From the NCBI RefSeq assembly GCF_026342435.1, contig NZ_JAPEMT010000002.1:2108001-2172000 (forward strand): a stretch of DNA of 64,000 nt, in the 5' to 3' direction. The stretch is from Streptomyces sp. NBC_00237 (lineage in GTDB: Bacteria > Actinomycetota > Actinomycetes > Streptomycetales > Streptomycetaceae). Shown in pieces: positions 52,840 through 61,365 of this stretch; positions within the stretch are counted from its first letter, which is position 1, and each line of letters starts with the position of its first letter. The notes under the pieces are model-generated. The model did no database searches. It worked only from the letters and a program-made list of their open reading frames with translations, and had not been told where the DNA came from. A program made the position numbers and the translations under genes.

Positions 52840-54447
52840 ATGGCACGGCACGGAGCAGGGCGGGGCAGGGCAAGTGCCCTGGCGGTGGCGGCGGTTCTGG
52901 TCGCCGTCGCCGCCAGTGGATGCGGTACGGGTACGGAGCCGACCCGGCCGGAACCGGGCCGGTCGGGCGCTGCCGCCCCACCGGCGGGGACCGCGCGGCC
53001 ACCCGCCCCCGATCCCACGTCCGCACTCCCGGCGGCCCTCACCGGCCAGAAGCTGGTCTGGAAGGCGTGCGAGGCTCCGACGAAGGCCCAGGGCAACGAG
53101 GCGCAGCGGCCGGGTGCGGAGTGGCAGTGCGCCACCGCGAAGGTCCCGCTGGACTACGGCAAACCCCGGGGCGAGACCCTCGGCATCGCCCTGGTCCGGG
53201 CCCGCACGTCGGGCGGCGACGGCAAGCGGATCGGATCACTCCTGTTCAACTTCGGTGGTCCCGGCGGGTCCGGGGTGGCGTCGCTGCCGCTGATGGGCGA
53301 CCTGTTCGGGTCCCTGCGCGGGCGGTACGACCTGGTGGGCTTTGACCCACGGGGCGTGGCGGAGAGTTCCGAGGTCGTGTGCCGGGACGACAAGGAGACC
53401 GAGACCTCCCTCGCCCTGGACTCCACCCCGGACACCCCCGCCGAGGAGAAGGCGTACTTCGCGGACGCCAAGGCGTTCGGCGAGGGCTGCGCCCGGCGCT
53501 CCGGCAAGCTCATCCCGCACGTCGGCACGGAGAACGCCGCCCGCGACCTCGACGTCCTGCGCCAGGTCCTGGGCGACCGCAAGCTGCACTACTTCGGCTT
53601 CTCGTACGGCACCGAACTGGGCGGCACCTACGCCCACTTGTTCCCCAAGAACGTGGGGCGGCTGGTGATGGACGCGGTCGTCGACCCGGCGGCCGACGCC
53701 GTGGGCGGCTCCCGCAACCAGGCGCTCGGCTTCCAGCGGGCCCTGGAGAACTACTCCAAGGGCACCGGTTCGACCGCCAGGGCGGGCACCGACCGGGTGG
53801 TGCGCCTGCTGGAGCGCCTGGACCGCGAACCGCTCCCGGCGGGCGGAGGCCGCAGGCTCACCCAGAGCCTCGCCCTGACCGGCATCATCGCCCCGCTCTA
53901 CAGCAAGGACGCCTGGCCCACCCTCACCCGGGCGCTGAGGGCCGCTGAGAACGGCGACGGGACGCTGCTGCTCCTGCTGGCCGACTCCTACAACGACCGT
54001 GACTCGCAGGGGCACTACAGCACGGCGCACCACTCGCAGCGCGCCATCTCCTGCGCCGACGCCTCGGGACGTCCGACCGCCGAGCAGGTCCGCACCACGC
54101 ACCTGGGGGACTTCCGCAAGGTATCCCCCGCCTTCGGCCCGTTCCTGGCCTGGGACCTGGCGGGCTGGTGCGCCTCCTGGCCGGTGAAGGGCGCGCACGA
54201 GGACACGGACGTGTCGGCCCCCGGGTCCGGCCCGATCCTGGTGGTCGGCGGCACCGGAGACCCCGCGACCCCGTTCGAGGGGTCGGTACGGATGGCCGAG
54301 GAACTGGGCAAGGGCGTCGGTGTGCACGTCACGTTCAAGGGCGAGGGGCACGGGGCCTACATGACGCGCGACGCCTGCGTGGTGCGCACGGTGGACGCGT
54401 ATCTGCTGGACGGGAAAATACCGGCGACGGGCACCGTCTGTTCCTAG
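52840..54447 (+). CDS. Secreted lipoprotein alpha/beta-hydrolase, tripeptidyl-aminopeptidase-like (copy 2)
   Basis: About 535 residues from the ATG at 52840, which follows GGGGGGA. Lipobox VAVAASGC, then a Pro/Ala-rich linker. Active-site segments match copy 1: NFGGPGGSGVASL, HYFGFSYGTELGG, GGTGDPATPFEG and FKGEGHGAYMT. Alignable with copy 1 over its whole length, so this is a tandem duplication. It has its own start and a 118-nt gap. Confidence 0.92.
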   Translation: MARHGAGRGRASALAVAAVLVAVAASGCGTGTEPTRPEPGRSGAAAPPAGTARPPAPDPTSALPAALTGQKLVWKACEAPTKAQGNEAQRPGAEWQCATAKVPLDYGKPRGETLGIALVRARTSGGDGKRIGSLLFNFGGPGGSGVASLPLMGDLFGSLRGRYDLVGFDPRGVAESSEVVCRDDKETETSLALDSTPDTPAEEKAYFADAKAFGEGCARRSGKLIPHVGTENAARDLDVLRQVLGDRKLHYFGFSYGTELGGTYAHLFPKNVGRLVMDAVVDPAADAVGGSRNQALGFQRALENYSKGTGSTARAGTDRVVRLLERLDREPLPAGGGRRLTQSLALTGIIAPLYSKDAWPTLTRALRAAENGDGTLLLLLADSYNDRDSQGHYSTAHHSQRAISCADASGRPTAEQVRTTHLGDFRKVSPAFGPFLAWDLAGWCASWPVKGAHEDTDVSAPGSGPILVVGGTGDPATPFEGSVRMAEELGKGVGVHVTFKGEGHGAYMTRDACVVRTVDAYLLDGKIPATGTVCS

Positions 54448-54502
54448 TGCCCGCCGCCGGTGGTGCCGCTCGGGGCCCGTCGCGGGCCGCTGTCGGACGC
54501 CG

Positions 54503-56563
54503 TCAGTCCTGGGGGATCCTGCGCGCGGCGAACATGCTCAGGCCGCCGAGGAAGACCAGGCCGAAGCCGCCCGCGACCCACAGGGGGCCGGACTCGGTAC
54601 CGGCGGACGCGAGGTGGACCGTGGGGCGGCTGCGGGGCTTGCCGTGGCCGGGCTTGCCGTGGCCGGTCGGCTTCTTGCCGTGGCCGGTGGGCTTCACGGG
54701 CTTCACGGGCTCCACCGGCCTCACGGGCTTCACCGGCTTCACCGGCTTCACGAGCTTCACCGGGGGGACGACCTTGACGACCGCCGCACCGGATGCGCTG
54801 GTGTTGTTGCCGAGGTCCGGGTCGGGGGCTCCGGAGGTGACGGTGGCCTGGTTGTCGATGTCCGAGCCGTCGCCCTGGTATCCGGGGGCCAGCGTCACCT
54901 GGAAGGTCCAGGTCAGCGAATCCCCGTTGGCCAGGGGGCCCTTGGGGCCGCAGTCGACCTCCTGCCCGACGGACCAGCAGCCGTCCGGCGAGGACGCGAA
55001 GGACAGGGCGGCGGGCAGCGGGTCGGTGACCTTGACGTCGGGGGCCGGGGCGGGGCCCCGGTTGTCGACGGTGACCCGGTAGCCGAAGGTCTGGCCCGGC
55101 TTGACCGCCTTGCCGCCCGGCGTCACGGTCTCCTTGCGGATGGCGAGGTCGGCCTGGGACTCCGCCTCGGTCTTCGCGCCGCTGGAGCAGGTCGGGCCGC
55201 AGTTGGCGTCCTGGCCCGCCGCGGTGACGGTGGCCGTGTTGTCGAGGGTCCCCGCGGTTCCGGCCGGGGCGGTGCCGGTGACGGTGAAGACGGCCTCCGC
55301 GCCCGGGGGCAGGTCGACGGCGGCGTCGATGTTCCCGGTGCCGGAGGGTGTGGCGCAGACACCACCGCCGGTGGGGGCGCAGGTCCAGGTGAAGTCCTTC
55401 AGCGCACCCGGCAGTTCGTCCTTCACCCGGGCCCCGCTGGCCGCGGCGGGACCGGAGTTGCCCACCTTCACGGTGTACGTCAGCGGCTTGCCCGGCAGGT
55501 ACGGGTTGGGGGTGACGCTCTTGGCGATGGTGAGCGCGGACCGGGGCGCGGTGACCCACTGGAGGACGACCAGGCCGTCGCCGCCGTTGCCCGCCCCGCC
55601 TCCGCCGCCCTTGCCCGCGACGTACTGGTCGTCACCGCTGCGGGCCGCCGCGCCGCCGGTGCCGGGGGCCGTACTGGGCGCGCCCGCCTCGGTGGCGGCC
55701 CCGCTGACGCCCGTACCGCCGGTGAAGCCGGAGCCGCCGCCACCGGCGCCGTTGGGAGTGCCGCCGTTGCTGATCTGGCAGGCACCGCCCCCGCCGCCGA
55801 AGTACCCGCCGCCGCCCCCGCCGCCGCCTTCGCCGTCGCCCGCGATGTCCGCACCGCCCCCGCCCTGGAACTTTCTTCCCGGCCCCGGAGCGATGGTGCA
55901 GGGAACACCGCTGCCCCCGGCCGCCGCCGCGCCGCCCGCCGACTGGGTGCCGCCCCTGCCGGACGTGGTGCCGTCGCCGTCCTGGCCGCCCGACGCGCCG
56001 CCGCCGGGGCCGCCGTAGGGGCCCGGGGCGGAGCCGGGCGAGGCTCCTCCGCCGCCGCCCGCGATCAGCAGGGGCGTACCGCCGTAGGGGCCGCTCCACA
56101 GGGCGCTCATTCCGCCGCCCGCACCGCCCATGGCCATGTCGGTGGCGGTGCTGCCGCCCGCGCCGCCGCCGCCGTAGGGGGCGATCGTCGAGTTGACCTC
56201 GCCGCCGCCGCCCGCGGTGACCGTCAGCGCCGCACCGGCCGAGACGGCGAGGGTTCCCTTGGTGAAGCCGCCGCCCGCGCCCGCGAGGCTGCCCTCGGAG
56301 CGCGACGTGTCCACTCCGCCGCCGCCGGCGCCCCACATGCGTACGTCCAGGCTGGTGACACCCGCCGGGACGGTGAAGGTCTGGTCGGCGCCGGTGTGCT
56401 CGAACCGCACGCAGTTCGTGAACCCCGCAGAGGGGGTGCAGGCCGCGAGCGCGCGGGCGTGCGCGGACGCGGGCAGGACGGACGTCAGGGACAGCAACGG
56501 GGTGGCGACGAGCATCGAGGACAGCAGCAGTGCCTGCCGCCGCCGCCCGGAAAGGTGAGTCAT
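54503..56563 (-). CDS. Secreted Gly-rich DUF11-repeat surface protein
   Basis: About 686 residues from ATG 56563. Signal peptide (MTHLSGRRRQALLLSSMLVA, then cleavage near ASAHA). A Gly-rich domain (about 65-340, runs such as GGGGGGGGYFGGGGGACQ) resembles phage-tail or receptor glycine-rich domains. Two DUF11 domains (about 345-460 and 465-585), a KPVKPVKPVRPVEP stalk, then LASAG, a hydrophobic helix and RR tail. The end looks like a cell-wall sorting signal with a degenerate LAxTG. Surface display is inferred. Confidence 0.88.
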   Translation of the reverse strand: MTHLSGRRRQALLLSSMLVATPLLSLTSVLPASAHARALAACTPSAGFTNCVRFEHTGADQTFTVPAGVTSLDVRMWGAGGGGVDTSRSEGSLAGAGGGFTKGTLAVSAGAALTVTAGGGGEVNSTIAPYGGGGAGGSTATDMAMGGAGGGMSALWSGPYGGTPLLIAGGGGGASPGSAPGPYGGPGGGASGGQDGDGTTSGRGGTQSAGGAAAAGGSGVPCTIAPGPGRKFQGGGGADIAGDGEGGGGGGGGYFGGGGGACQISNGGTPNGAGGGGSGFTGGTGVSGAATEAGAPSTAPGTGGAAARSGDDQYVAGKGGGGGAGNGGDGLVVLQWVTAPRSALTIAKSVTPNPYLPGKPLTYTVKVGNSGPAAASGARVKDELPGALKDFTWTCAPTGGGVCATPSGTGNIDAAVDLPPGAEAVFTVTGTAPAGTAGTLDNTATVTAAGQDANCGPTCSSGAKTEAESQADLAIRKETVTPGGKAVKPGQTFGYRVTVDNRGPAPAPDVKVTDPLPAALSFASSPDGCWSVGQEVDCGPKGPLANGDSLTWTFQVTLAPGYQGDGSDIDNQATVTSGAPDPDLGNNTSASGAAVVKVVPPVKLVKPVKPVKPVRPVEPVKPVKPTGHGKKPTGHGKPGHGKPRSRPTVHLASAGTESGPLWVAGGFGLVFLGGLSMFAARRIPQD

Positions 56564-56679
56564 GAAGGCGGGACCTCTCGGGGCGCGAAGGACATGAGCG
56601 GACATCCCTACTTATCGCCGTCACCTGCCACGACACCCGGCTGCCGCTCCGCCCGCTCACTCGTTCGGGGCAAGCCGAA

Positions 56680-56710
56680 GGGGCCGGGCAGCCCACGGCC
56701 GCCCGGCCCC
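56680..56710 (-). terminator. Terminator downstream of moeZ
   Basis: 10-bp stem GGGGCCGGGC/GCCCGGCCCC with an 11-nt loop, 18 nt after the moeZ stop. Confidence 0.75.
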
Positions 56711-56728
56711 TCGTCACACTCCGCAGGT

Positions 56729-57907
56729 CTAGTAGACCGGCTTCTCCGGCTCGATCTGGTGGACCCAGCCGATCACGCCGCCGCCGACGTGCACGGCGTC
56801 GGCGAAGCCCGCCGACTTCAGCACGGCGAGGACCTCCGCACTGCGGACACCCGTCTTGCAGTGCAGGACGATCTTCTTGTCCTGCGGCAGGTTCTCCAGG
56901 GCGGTGCCCATCAGGAACTCGCCCTTGGGGATCAGCTTCGCGCCGGGGATCGAGACGATCTCGTACTCGTTCGGCTCGCGGACGTCGATGATCTCGATCT
57001 TCTCGTCGGCGTCGATCCACTCCTTGAGCTGCTTGGGAGTGATCGTCGAACCGGCGGCGGCCTCCTGGGCCTCCTCGGACACGACGCCGCAGAAAGCCTC
57101 GTAGTCGATGAGTTCGGTGACGGTCGCGTTCGGGCCGCAGACCGCGCAGTCGGGGTCCTTGCGGACCTTCACCTGGCGGTACTGCATCTCCAGGGCGTCG
57201 TAGATCATCAGGCGGCCGACCAGCGAGTCGCCCACGCCGGTCAGGACCTTGATGGCCTCGGTGACCTGGATGGAGCCGATGGACGCGCAGAGCACGCCGA
57301 GCACGCCGCCCTCGGCGCAGCTGGGGACCATGCCCGGCGGCGGGGGCTCCGGGTACAGGCAGCGGTAGCAGGGACCGTGCTCGGACCAGAAGACCGATGC
57401 CTGGCCGTCGAAGCGGTAGATGGAGCCCCATACGTACGGCTTGTTCAGCAGCACGCACGCGTCGTTGACCAGGTAGCGCGTCGCGAAGTTGTCCGTGCCG
57501 TCGACGATCAGGTCGTACTGGGAGAAGATCTCCATCACGTTCTCGGCTTCGAGCCGCTCTTCGTGCAGGACGACGTTCACGTACGGGTTGATGCCGAGGA
57601 CGGAGTCCTTCGCGGACTCCGCCTTCGAACGGCCGATGTCGGCCTGGCTGTGGATGATCTGGCGCTGCAGATTCGATTCGTCGACCTCGTCGAACTCGAC
57701 GATGCCGAGCGTGCCGACTCCGGCGGCGGCCAGGTACATCAGGGCGGGAGAGCCGAGGCCGCCGGCGCCCACAGCGAGCACCTTGGCGTTCTTCAGGCGC
57801 TTCTGCCCGTCCATCCCGACGTCCGGGATGATCAGGTGGCGGGAGTACCGACGGACCTCGTCGACGGTGAGCTCGGCAGCGGGCTCGACCAGGGGTGGCA
57901 GCGACAC
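56729..57907 (-). CDS. moeZ: MoeZ: MoeB-type adenylyltransferase fused to rhodanese
   Basis: 392 residues. E1-like domain (1-270): GAGGLGSPALMYLAAAGVG, DNFATRYLVND, with zinc cysteines CYRC...CAVC. The rhodanese domain (about 290-390) has the loop CKTGVRSAE with the persulfide Cys. It activates and thiocarboxylates ubiquitin-like sulfur carriers for molybdopterin, cysteine or thioamide pathways. GTG start with GGAG upstream. A perfect sigma-R promoter precedes it, agreeing with the S. coelicolor homologue being listed as a sigma-R target. Confidence 0.96.
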   Translation of the reverse strand: MSLPPLVEPAAELTVDEVRRYSRHLIIPDVGMDGQKRLKNAKVLAVGAGGLGSPALMYLAAAGVGTLGIVEFDEVDESNLQRQIIHSQADIGRSKAESAKDSVLGINPYVNVVLHEERLEAENVMEIFSQYDLIVDGTDNFATRYLVNDACVLLNKPYVWGSIYRFDGQASVFWSEHGPCYRCLYPEPPPPGMVPSCAEGGVLGVLCASIGSIQVTEAIKVLTGVGDSLVGRLMIYDALEMQYRQVKVRKDPDCAVCGPNATVTELIDYEAFCGVVSEEAQEAAAGSTITPKQLKEWIDADEKIEIIDVREPNEYEIVSIPGAKLIPKGEFLMGTALENLPQDKKIVLHCKTGVRSAEVLAVLKSAGFADAVHVGGGVIGWVHQIEPEKPVY

Positions 57908-57951
57908 GGGAACTCCGGTGGTCGGTCAATCAATACGGTTGTTCGTCGTGT

Positions 57952-57977
57952 AACACTGCCACGCCCCTTCTCATTCC
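57952..57977 (-). promoter_or_regulatory. Sigma-R-dependent promoter of moeZ
   Basis: Minus strand GGAAT (57977-57973), 18 nt, GTT (57954-57952), exact consensus. The -35 half lies inside the last codons of the upstream spherulin-4-type gene, so moeZ can be induced independently of that operon. Confidence 0.92.
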
Positions 57978-58783
57978 GAGACACCCGGTCCGATGCGCGA
58001 GACGATTTCGTCCCAGTAACCGGGCAGGGCCTCCCAGGGGCTGCCGACCGGGTCGTCGGCCCCCGCCCGCTCGGTCCGGTCGGTGAACCAGATGGTGCCC
58101 GCGCCCTGCCAGCGGGCGATCCGCAGCGCCTCGTCCAGGTGCGTGCGGGGCACCCCGTGCACCAGGTGGCAGAAGCGGGAGGCCGGGTAGGCGGCCGTCC
58201 ACTGGGCCGCCTGGGACCACCGGTAGTCGGTCCACGGCCCGGAGAAGGTCACCAACTGGTCGGCGGTCTCGGCGTATCCGGCGTACGGATGGGTGCCGTG
58301 ACCGAGGACGAGACGGCCGCCTTCGAGGGCGTTCGTCCCCTCCAGCATCGAGCGCAGAGTGGCGGTCAGCCGCCGGGTTTCGGACAGTTCGTCCCGCTCT
58401 GTGGGACAGCGGTCGAGATAGAAGCCGTCGACCCGGTACCAGTCCAGGAAGCGCTGGGCGTCCGCGACCAGCTCGCCGAACGCCCGCGCCCCGTACGTCA
58501 TGTCGAGGTGTCCGAGCACCCGCAGCCCCGCGTTGCGCAGCCGTCCCGAGGCTTCGAGGCAGTGCGGGTCGGGGCGCGCACCGGGCCCGTCGGCGACGTT
58601 GAGCACCGTCCAGTGCAGGGGCGCCGCCCGGCTGTCCCCGGCCGCGTGCAGCCGGGAGAAGCGCAGGAGTTCGGCCCATTCCACCGGCGCGAGGAGCGGG
58701 TGCGCGTAGCCGGGGACGCCGATCCCGAGCCGGTCCGCCCCTATGGCGGGGCGGACGGCGCCGGAGGTGCTCAGATGCGGCAC
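57971..58783 (-). CDS. Spherulin-4/GH114-like TIM-barrel protein
   Basis: 270 residues, no signal peptide. RVLGHLDMTYGARAFGELV and FLDWYRVDGFYLDRCPTE match the spherulation-specific family 4, related to GH114 endo-alpha-1,4-polygalactosaminidases, and the Asp in DGFYLDR is the likely catalytic region. The hydrolase domain of PelA belongs to the same superfamily. GTG at 58783 with GGAGG upstream; it overlaps the epimerase gene by 13 nt, so translation is coupled. It may act on an aminosugar polymer made by the neighbouring genes. Confidence 0.85.
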   Translation of the reverse strand: MPHLSTSGAVRPAIGADRLGIGVPGYAHPLLAPVEWAELLRFSRLHAAGDSRAAPLHWTVLNVADGPGARPDPHCLEASGRLRNAGLRVLGHLDMTYGARAFGELVADAQRFLDWYRVDGFYLDRCPTERDELSETRRLTATLRSMLEGTNALEGGRLVLGHGTHPYAGYAETADQLVTFSGPWTDYRWSQAAQWTAAYPASRFCHLVHGVPRTHLDEALRIARWQGAGTIWFTDRTERAGADDPVGSPWEALPGYWDEIVSRIGPGVSE

Positions 58784-59778
58784 GCCGCCTCCATCCAGAT
58801 GTCCGCGAGCGATTCCTCCAGGTTGATCCGGGGCCGCCAGCCCAGCCGGTCGCGGGCGGTGCGCACGTCGGCCTGCTGCCAGCTGCCGCAGCCGTCGGGG
58901 TACGGGTACGGGGCCGCCCCGAGGTGCTCGGTGAGGGCGTCCGACGAACGGGGAGCCCCGATGGTCGGTACCCCTCCGTTACGGACGGCCGCGCTGGCGG
59001 CGGCGGAGCTGGAGTACCCGCTGGGGGCGTCCAGTTCGTGCAGGGCGCCGCCGTATCCGGCGACCCGGGCGAGGACGGCGGCGGCGTCGCGCAGCCGTAC
59101 CGCGCGCCCGGTGCCGATGTTCACGACGCCCTGCGCGGCGGACAGGGAAGCGGCGTGCACGGCGCGCGCCACGTCCCGTACGTCGACGAAGTCGCGCTGC
59201 ACGCCGAGGCCGGAGAGCTTCAGCTCGCCGTCGCCGGACTGCATGGCCCTGCGCATCGCTTCGGCGAGGCGGCCGAGCGGCGATCCGGCGGGCGTGCCGG
59301 GCCCTACCGGTGAGAACACGCGCAGCACGACGGCGTCCAGCCCCGAGCCGAGGACCAGCTCGGTGGCCGCCAGTTTGCTGACTCCGTACGGTCCTCCGGG
59401 GCGCGGTACGGCGTCCTCGGCGGTGGAGGAGCCAGGCTGGGACGGCCCGTACTCGGCGGCACAGCCGAGCTGGACGAGGCGGGCCCCGCAGCCGCTGCGG
59501 CGGAGGGCCTCGCAGACCGTGGCGACGGCGACGGTGTTGTGCCGGGTGAGGTCGCGTGCGCCGCCCCGGGTGGCTCCGGCGCAGTTGACGACGACGCCGG
59601 GGTGCACGGCGTCCAGGAACCGGGTCAGGGCTCCGGGGCTGCCGGTGGCGAGGTCGAAGCGGACGTCGGCGTCGTCGCCCCGGCCGAGGGCGGTGAGCTG
59701 GACTGCGGGGTCGGCGAGGAGCCGGTCCGCGACGAAGCGGCCGAGGTAGCCGTTGGCACCGAGCAGGAGAACCCTCAT
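58771..59778 (-). CDS. NAD-dependent sugar-nucleotide epimerase/dehydratase
   Basis: 335-residue extended SDR. GANGYLGRFVADRL binds NAD, with YGVSK as the Y-x-x-x-K catalytic pair and LGCAAEYG in the Ser/Thr position. It is probably a UDP-sugar epimerase. By analogy with PelX (UDP-GlcNAc C4-epimerase) it could supply UDP-GalNAc to the adjacent PelF-like enzyme; the precise reaction is not readable. ATG overlaps the stop of a 23-codon ORF (ATGA) and has GGGGAGG upstream. Confidence 0.87.
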   Translation of the reverse strand: MRVLLLGANGYLGRFVADRLLADPAVQLTALGRGDDADVRFDLATGSPGALTRFLDAVHPGVVVNCAGATRGGARDLTRHNTVAVATVCEALRRSGCGARLVQLGCAAEYGPSQPGSSTAEDAVPRPGGPYGVSKLAATELVLGSGLDAVVLRVFSPVGPGTPAGSPLGRLAEAMRRAMQSGDGELKLSGLGVQRDFVDVRDVARAVHAASLSAAQGVVNIGTGRAVRLRDAAAVLARVAGYGGALHELDAPSGYSSSAAASAAVRNGGVPTIGAPRSSDALTEHLGAAPYPYPDGCGSWQQADVRTARDRLGWRPRINLEESLADIWMEAACRI

Positions 59779-59846
59779 CGCGCTTCCTCCCCTCGGTGCC
59801 GACGGGCGACCACGGACTGCACGGACGGGGGGGCTTGGGGGGTCAT
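59775..59846 (-). CDS. 23-residue leader ORF coupled to the epimerase gene
   Basis: ATG at 59846 with AAGGAGA 7 nt upstream, the best ribosome site in this cluster. Product starts MTPQAPPSVQSVVARR and ends HRGEEAR. The stop overlaps the epimerase start as ATGA. The peptide is Pro-rich then basic, with no signal peptide. It could be a translational-coupling leader or a small protein of its own. Confidence 0.6.
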   Translation of the reverse strand: MTPQAPPSVQSVVARRHRGEEAR

Positions 59847-60004
59847 GTGACGTTCTCCTTGTGGGTGTTGGGCAGGTACTACGGGTGTGACCGGTGTGGT
59901 GCTGCGGCTGCCTCGGCGTCGGCTCCGGGGCGGCCAGGGGGTGGCTTCGTCAGGACGTACGCGGGGGCGGCACGGGTGTGCCGGGGCGGGGTCCTGCCCG
60001 CAGC

Positions 60005-60036
60005 GCGGGCCGCCCGAGGGGGCTGGGGCGGCCCGC
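60005..60036 (-). terminator. Terminator downstream of the multi-TM gene
   Basis: Perfect 11-bp stem GCGGGCCGCCC/GGGCGGCCCGC with a 10-nt loop, 9 nt after the stop. It divides the cluster into two transcription units. Confidence 0.8.
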
Positions 60037-60045
60037 GCCGAGTGG

Positions 60046-61365
60046 TCAGTCGCGCCGCCCCGCATGGGCGGAGGCACGCGACAGCGCGACGGCGGCGTGG
60101 GCGAGGAGGCCGAGTGCGGCGGCTCCGCAGGCCGCGGCGGGGACGGCTCCCGTCCCCCACTCCCGGGCGACGGCCCGCACGGGTTCCGCCAGGGCCTCGC
60201 ACCCCGGCAGCCGGGCGGCCAACAGCGAGGCGACGGCCACGCATTCGACGGCGCACGCCACCGTGAGCCCGGCCTTCCCCACTCCGGGCAGCCCGTGCAC
60301 GGCGAGCAGTCTGGCCAGGAAGAGCAGGGACCCGACCGCGAGCGCGGACACCGCGAACGTGCCGCCGAAGCCGAGCCTGGCCGCCCCGTACAACAGGACC
60401 GTCAGCGTCACCGCGTAGAGGCCGAACACCCCGAACAGCAGCGGCCGCACCGCCGCTCCGAAGTCCTCGGTGCCACGGCTCACGCTGAGCCTGCGGCGCG
60501 CCTGGACGGTCAGCAGCCGGGCGCACCAGGCGGCGGGCGCGAGGGCGGCGGTGAGCCCGACGAGGGTGGCCGGTTCGGGTGCCCAGAGCGGGCCTTCGCC
60601 GAGCAGCCGGGTCAGTACGCCGTCGCCGAGGACCGCGTACAGCAGCAGCCAGGCGGTGCGCGTCCACGGCAGGTATCCGTCGGCGCGCAGCGGTCCGCGC
60701 CGCAGGCACAGGACGACGGCGGCGAGCGTGGCCAGTGCCCCGGCGGTGGCCGCCACGATCCGGGCCCCGCCGCTCAGGTCGGCGGTCCCGAGCAGGGTGA
60801 GGGCGCACAGGGCTCCCGGCATGAGTGCGTACGCCGCCCAGGCGGTCGGCAGGGAAGCGTCGCGCGCCGGTGGTCCGGGGGCGTGCGCCGGGGCTGCGTC
60901 CTCGTCGGCGCGCGGCACGCGCGCGTAGAGCTCCTCGGCGAGCGAGAAGACGTCCCGGTGCCGGAAGCGGGCGGCGGTGCGGTCGGTGACGCCGTGCGCT
61001 TCGAGTCCGGCGGCGATCTCCAGGGGGTCGACGGCCCGCTCGCACAGTTCGCGGTGGCGGTGCATGAGCACCCTGACGGGGTCGACGGGGCCGCTGCGGG
61101 AAACACCCTTCCGCGCACCTGCGGTGGTGCTCGCACGAGCACCTGCGGTGGTGCTCGCCCGCACATCGACGGGGACATCCGAACGCGCACCGGCGGGGAC
61201 GCTCGAACGCGCACCGGCAGAGATGCTCGGACGCCCGCTTGGGGGAACCCCGGGTGCCACCGGCTGCACGGGCACCGATGCCGCCGCGGACAGCATCGCG
61301 GACACGTCCGTGCCGTGGGCCGGGGTCTCCGCCATGCCCTTCGGGTCTGCCGTCTGCGTGGTCAT
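60046..61365 (-). CDS. Multi-pass membrane protein of the Pel-like cluster
   Basis: 439 residues. A cytoplasmic N-terminus of about 170 residues includes octapeptide repeats (ARASTTAG type) and a helical segment (DPVRVLMHRHRELCERAVD). About nine or ten membrane helices follow (from AYALMPGALCALTLLG onward). The ATG overlaps the glycosyltransferase stop (ATGA). Its position suggests a polymer-export or assembly role like PelG/PelE, but it is shorter than the 12-helix PelG flippases and I cannot assign it. Confidence 0.82.
   Translation of the reverse strand: MTTQTADPKGMAETPAHGTDVSAMLSAAASVPVQPVAPGVPPSGRPSISAGARSSVPAGARSDVPVDVRASTTAGARASTTAGARKGVSRSGPVDPVRVLMHRHRELCERAVDPLEIAAGLEAHGVTDRTAARFRHRDVFSLAEELYARVPRADEDAAPAHAPGPPARDASLPTAWAAYALMPGALCALTLLGTADLSGGARIVAATAGALATLAAVVLCLRRGPLRADGYLPWTRTAWLLLYAVLGDGVLTRLLGEGPLWAPEPATLVGLTAALAPAAWCARLLTVQARRRLSVSRGTEDFGAAVRPLLFGVFGLYAVTLTVLLYGAARLGFGGTFAVSALAVGSLLFLARLLAVHGLPGVGKAGLTVACAVECVAVASLLAARLPGCEALAEPVRAVAREWGTGAVPAAACGAAALGLLAHAAVALSRASAHAGRRD
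61115..61234. repeat. 24-bp tandem repeats in the multi-TM gene
   Basis: Five 24-bp units, from the GCACCTGCGGTGGTGCTCGC type grading into the GCACCGGCGGGGACGCTCGA type, encoding octapeptides in the disordered N-terminus. The first two units are nearly identical. Confidence 0.75.

Noticed and set aside
54614..59749. Giant plus-strand open frame across the DUF11-moeZ-Pel region
   Set aside because: It is antisense to well-supported minus-strand genes and consists of composition-driven Arg/Gly/Val runs. The same applies to other long antisense frames, for example opposite the UPF0182 and adnA genes.
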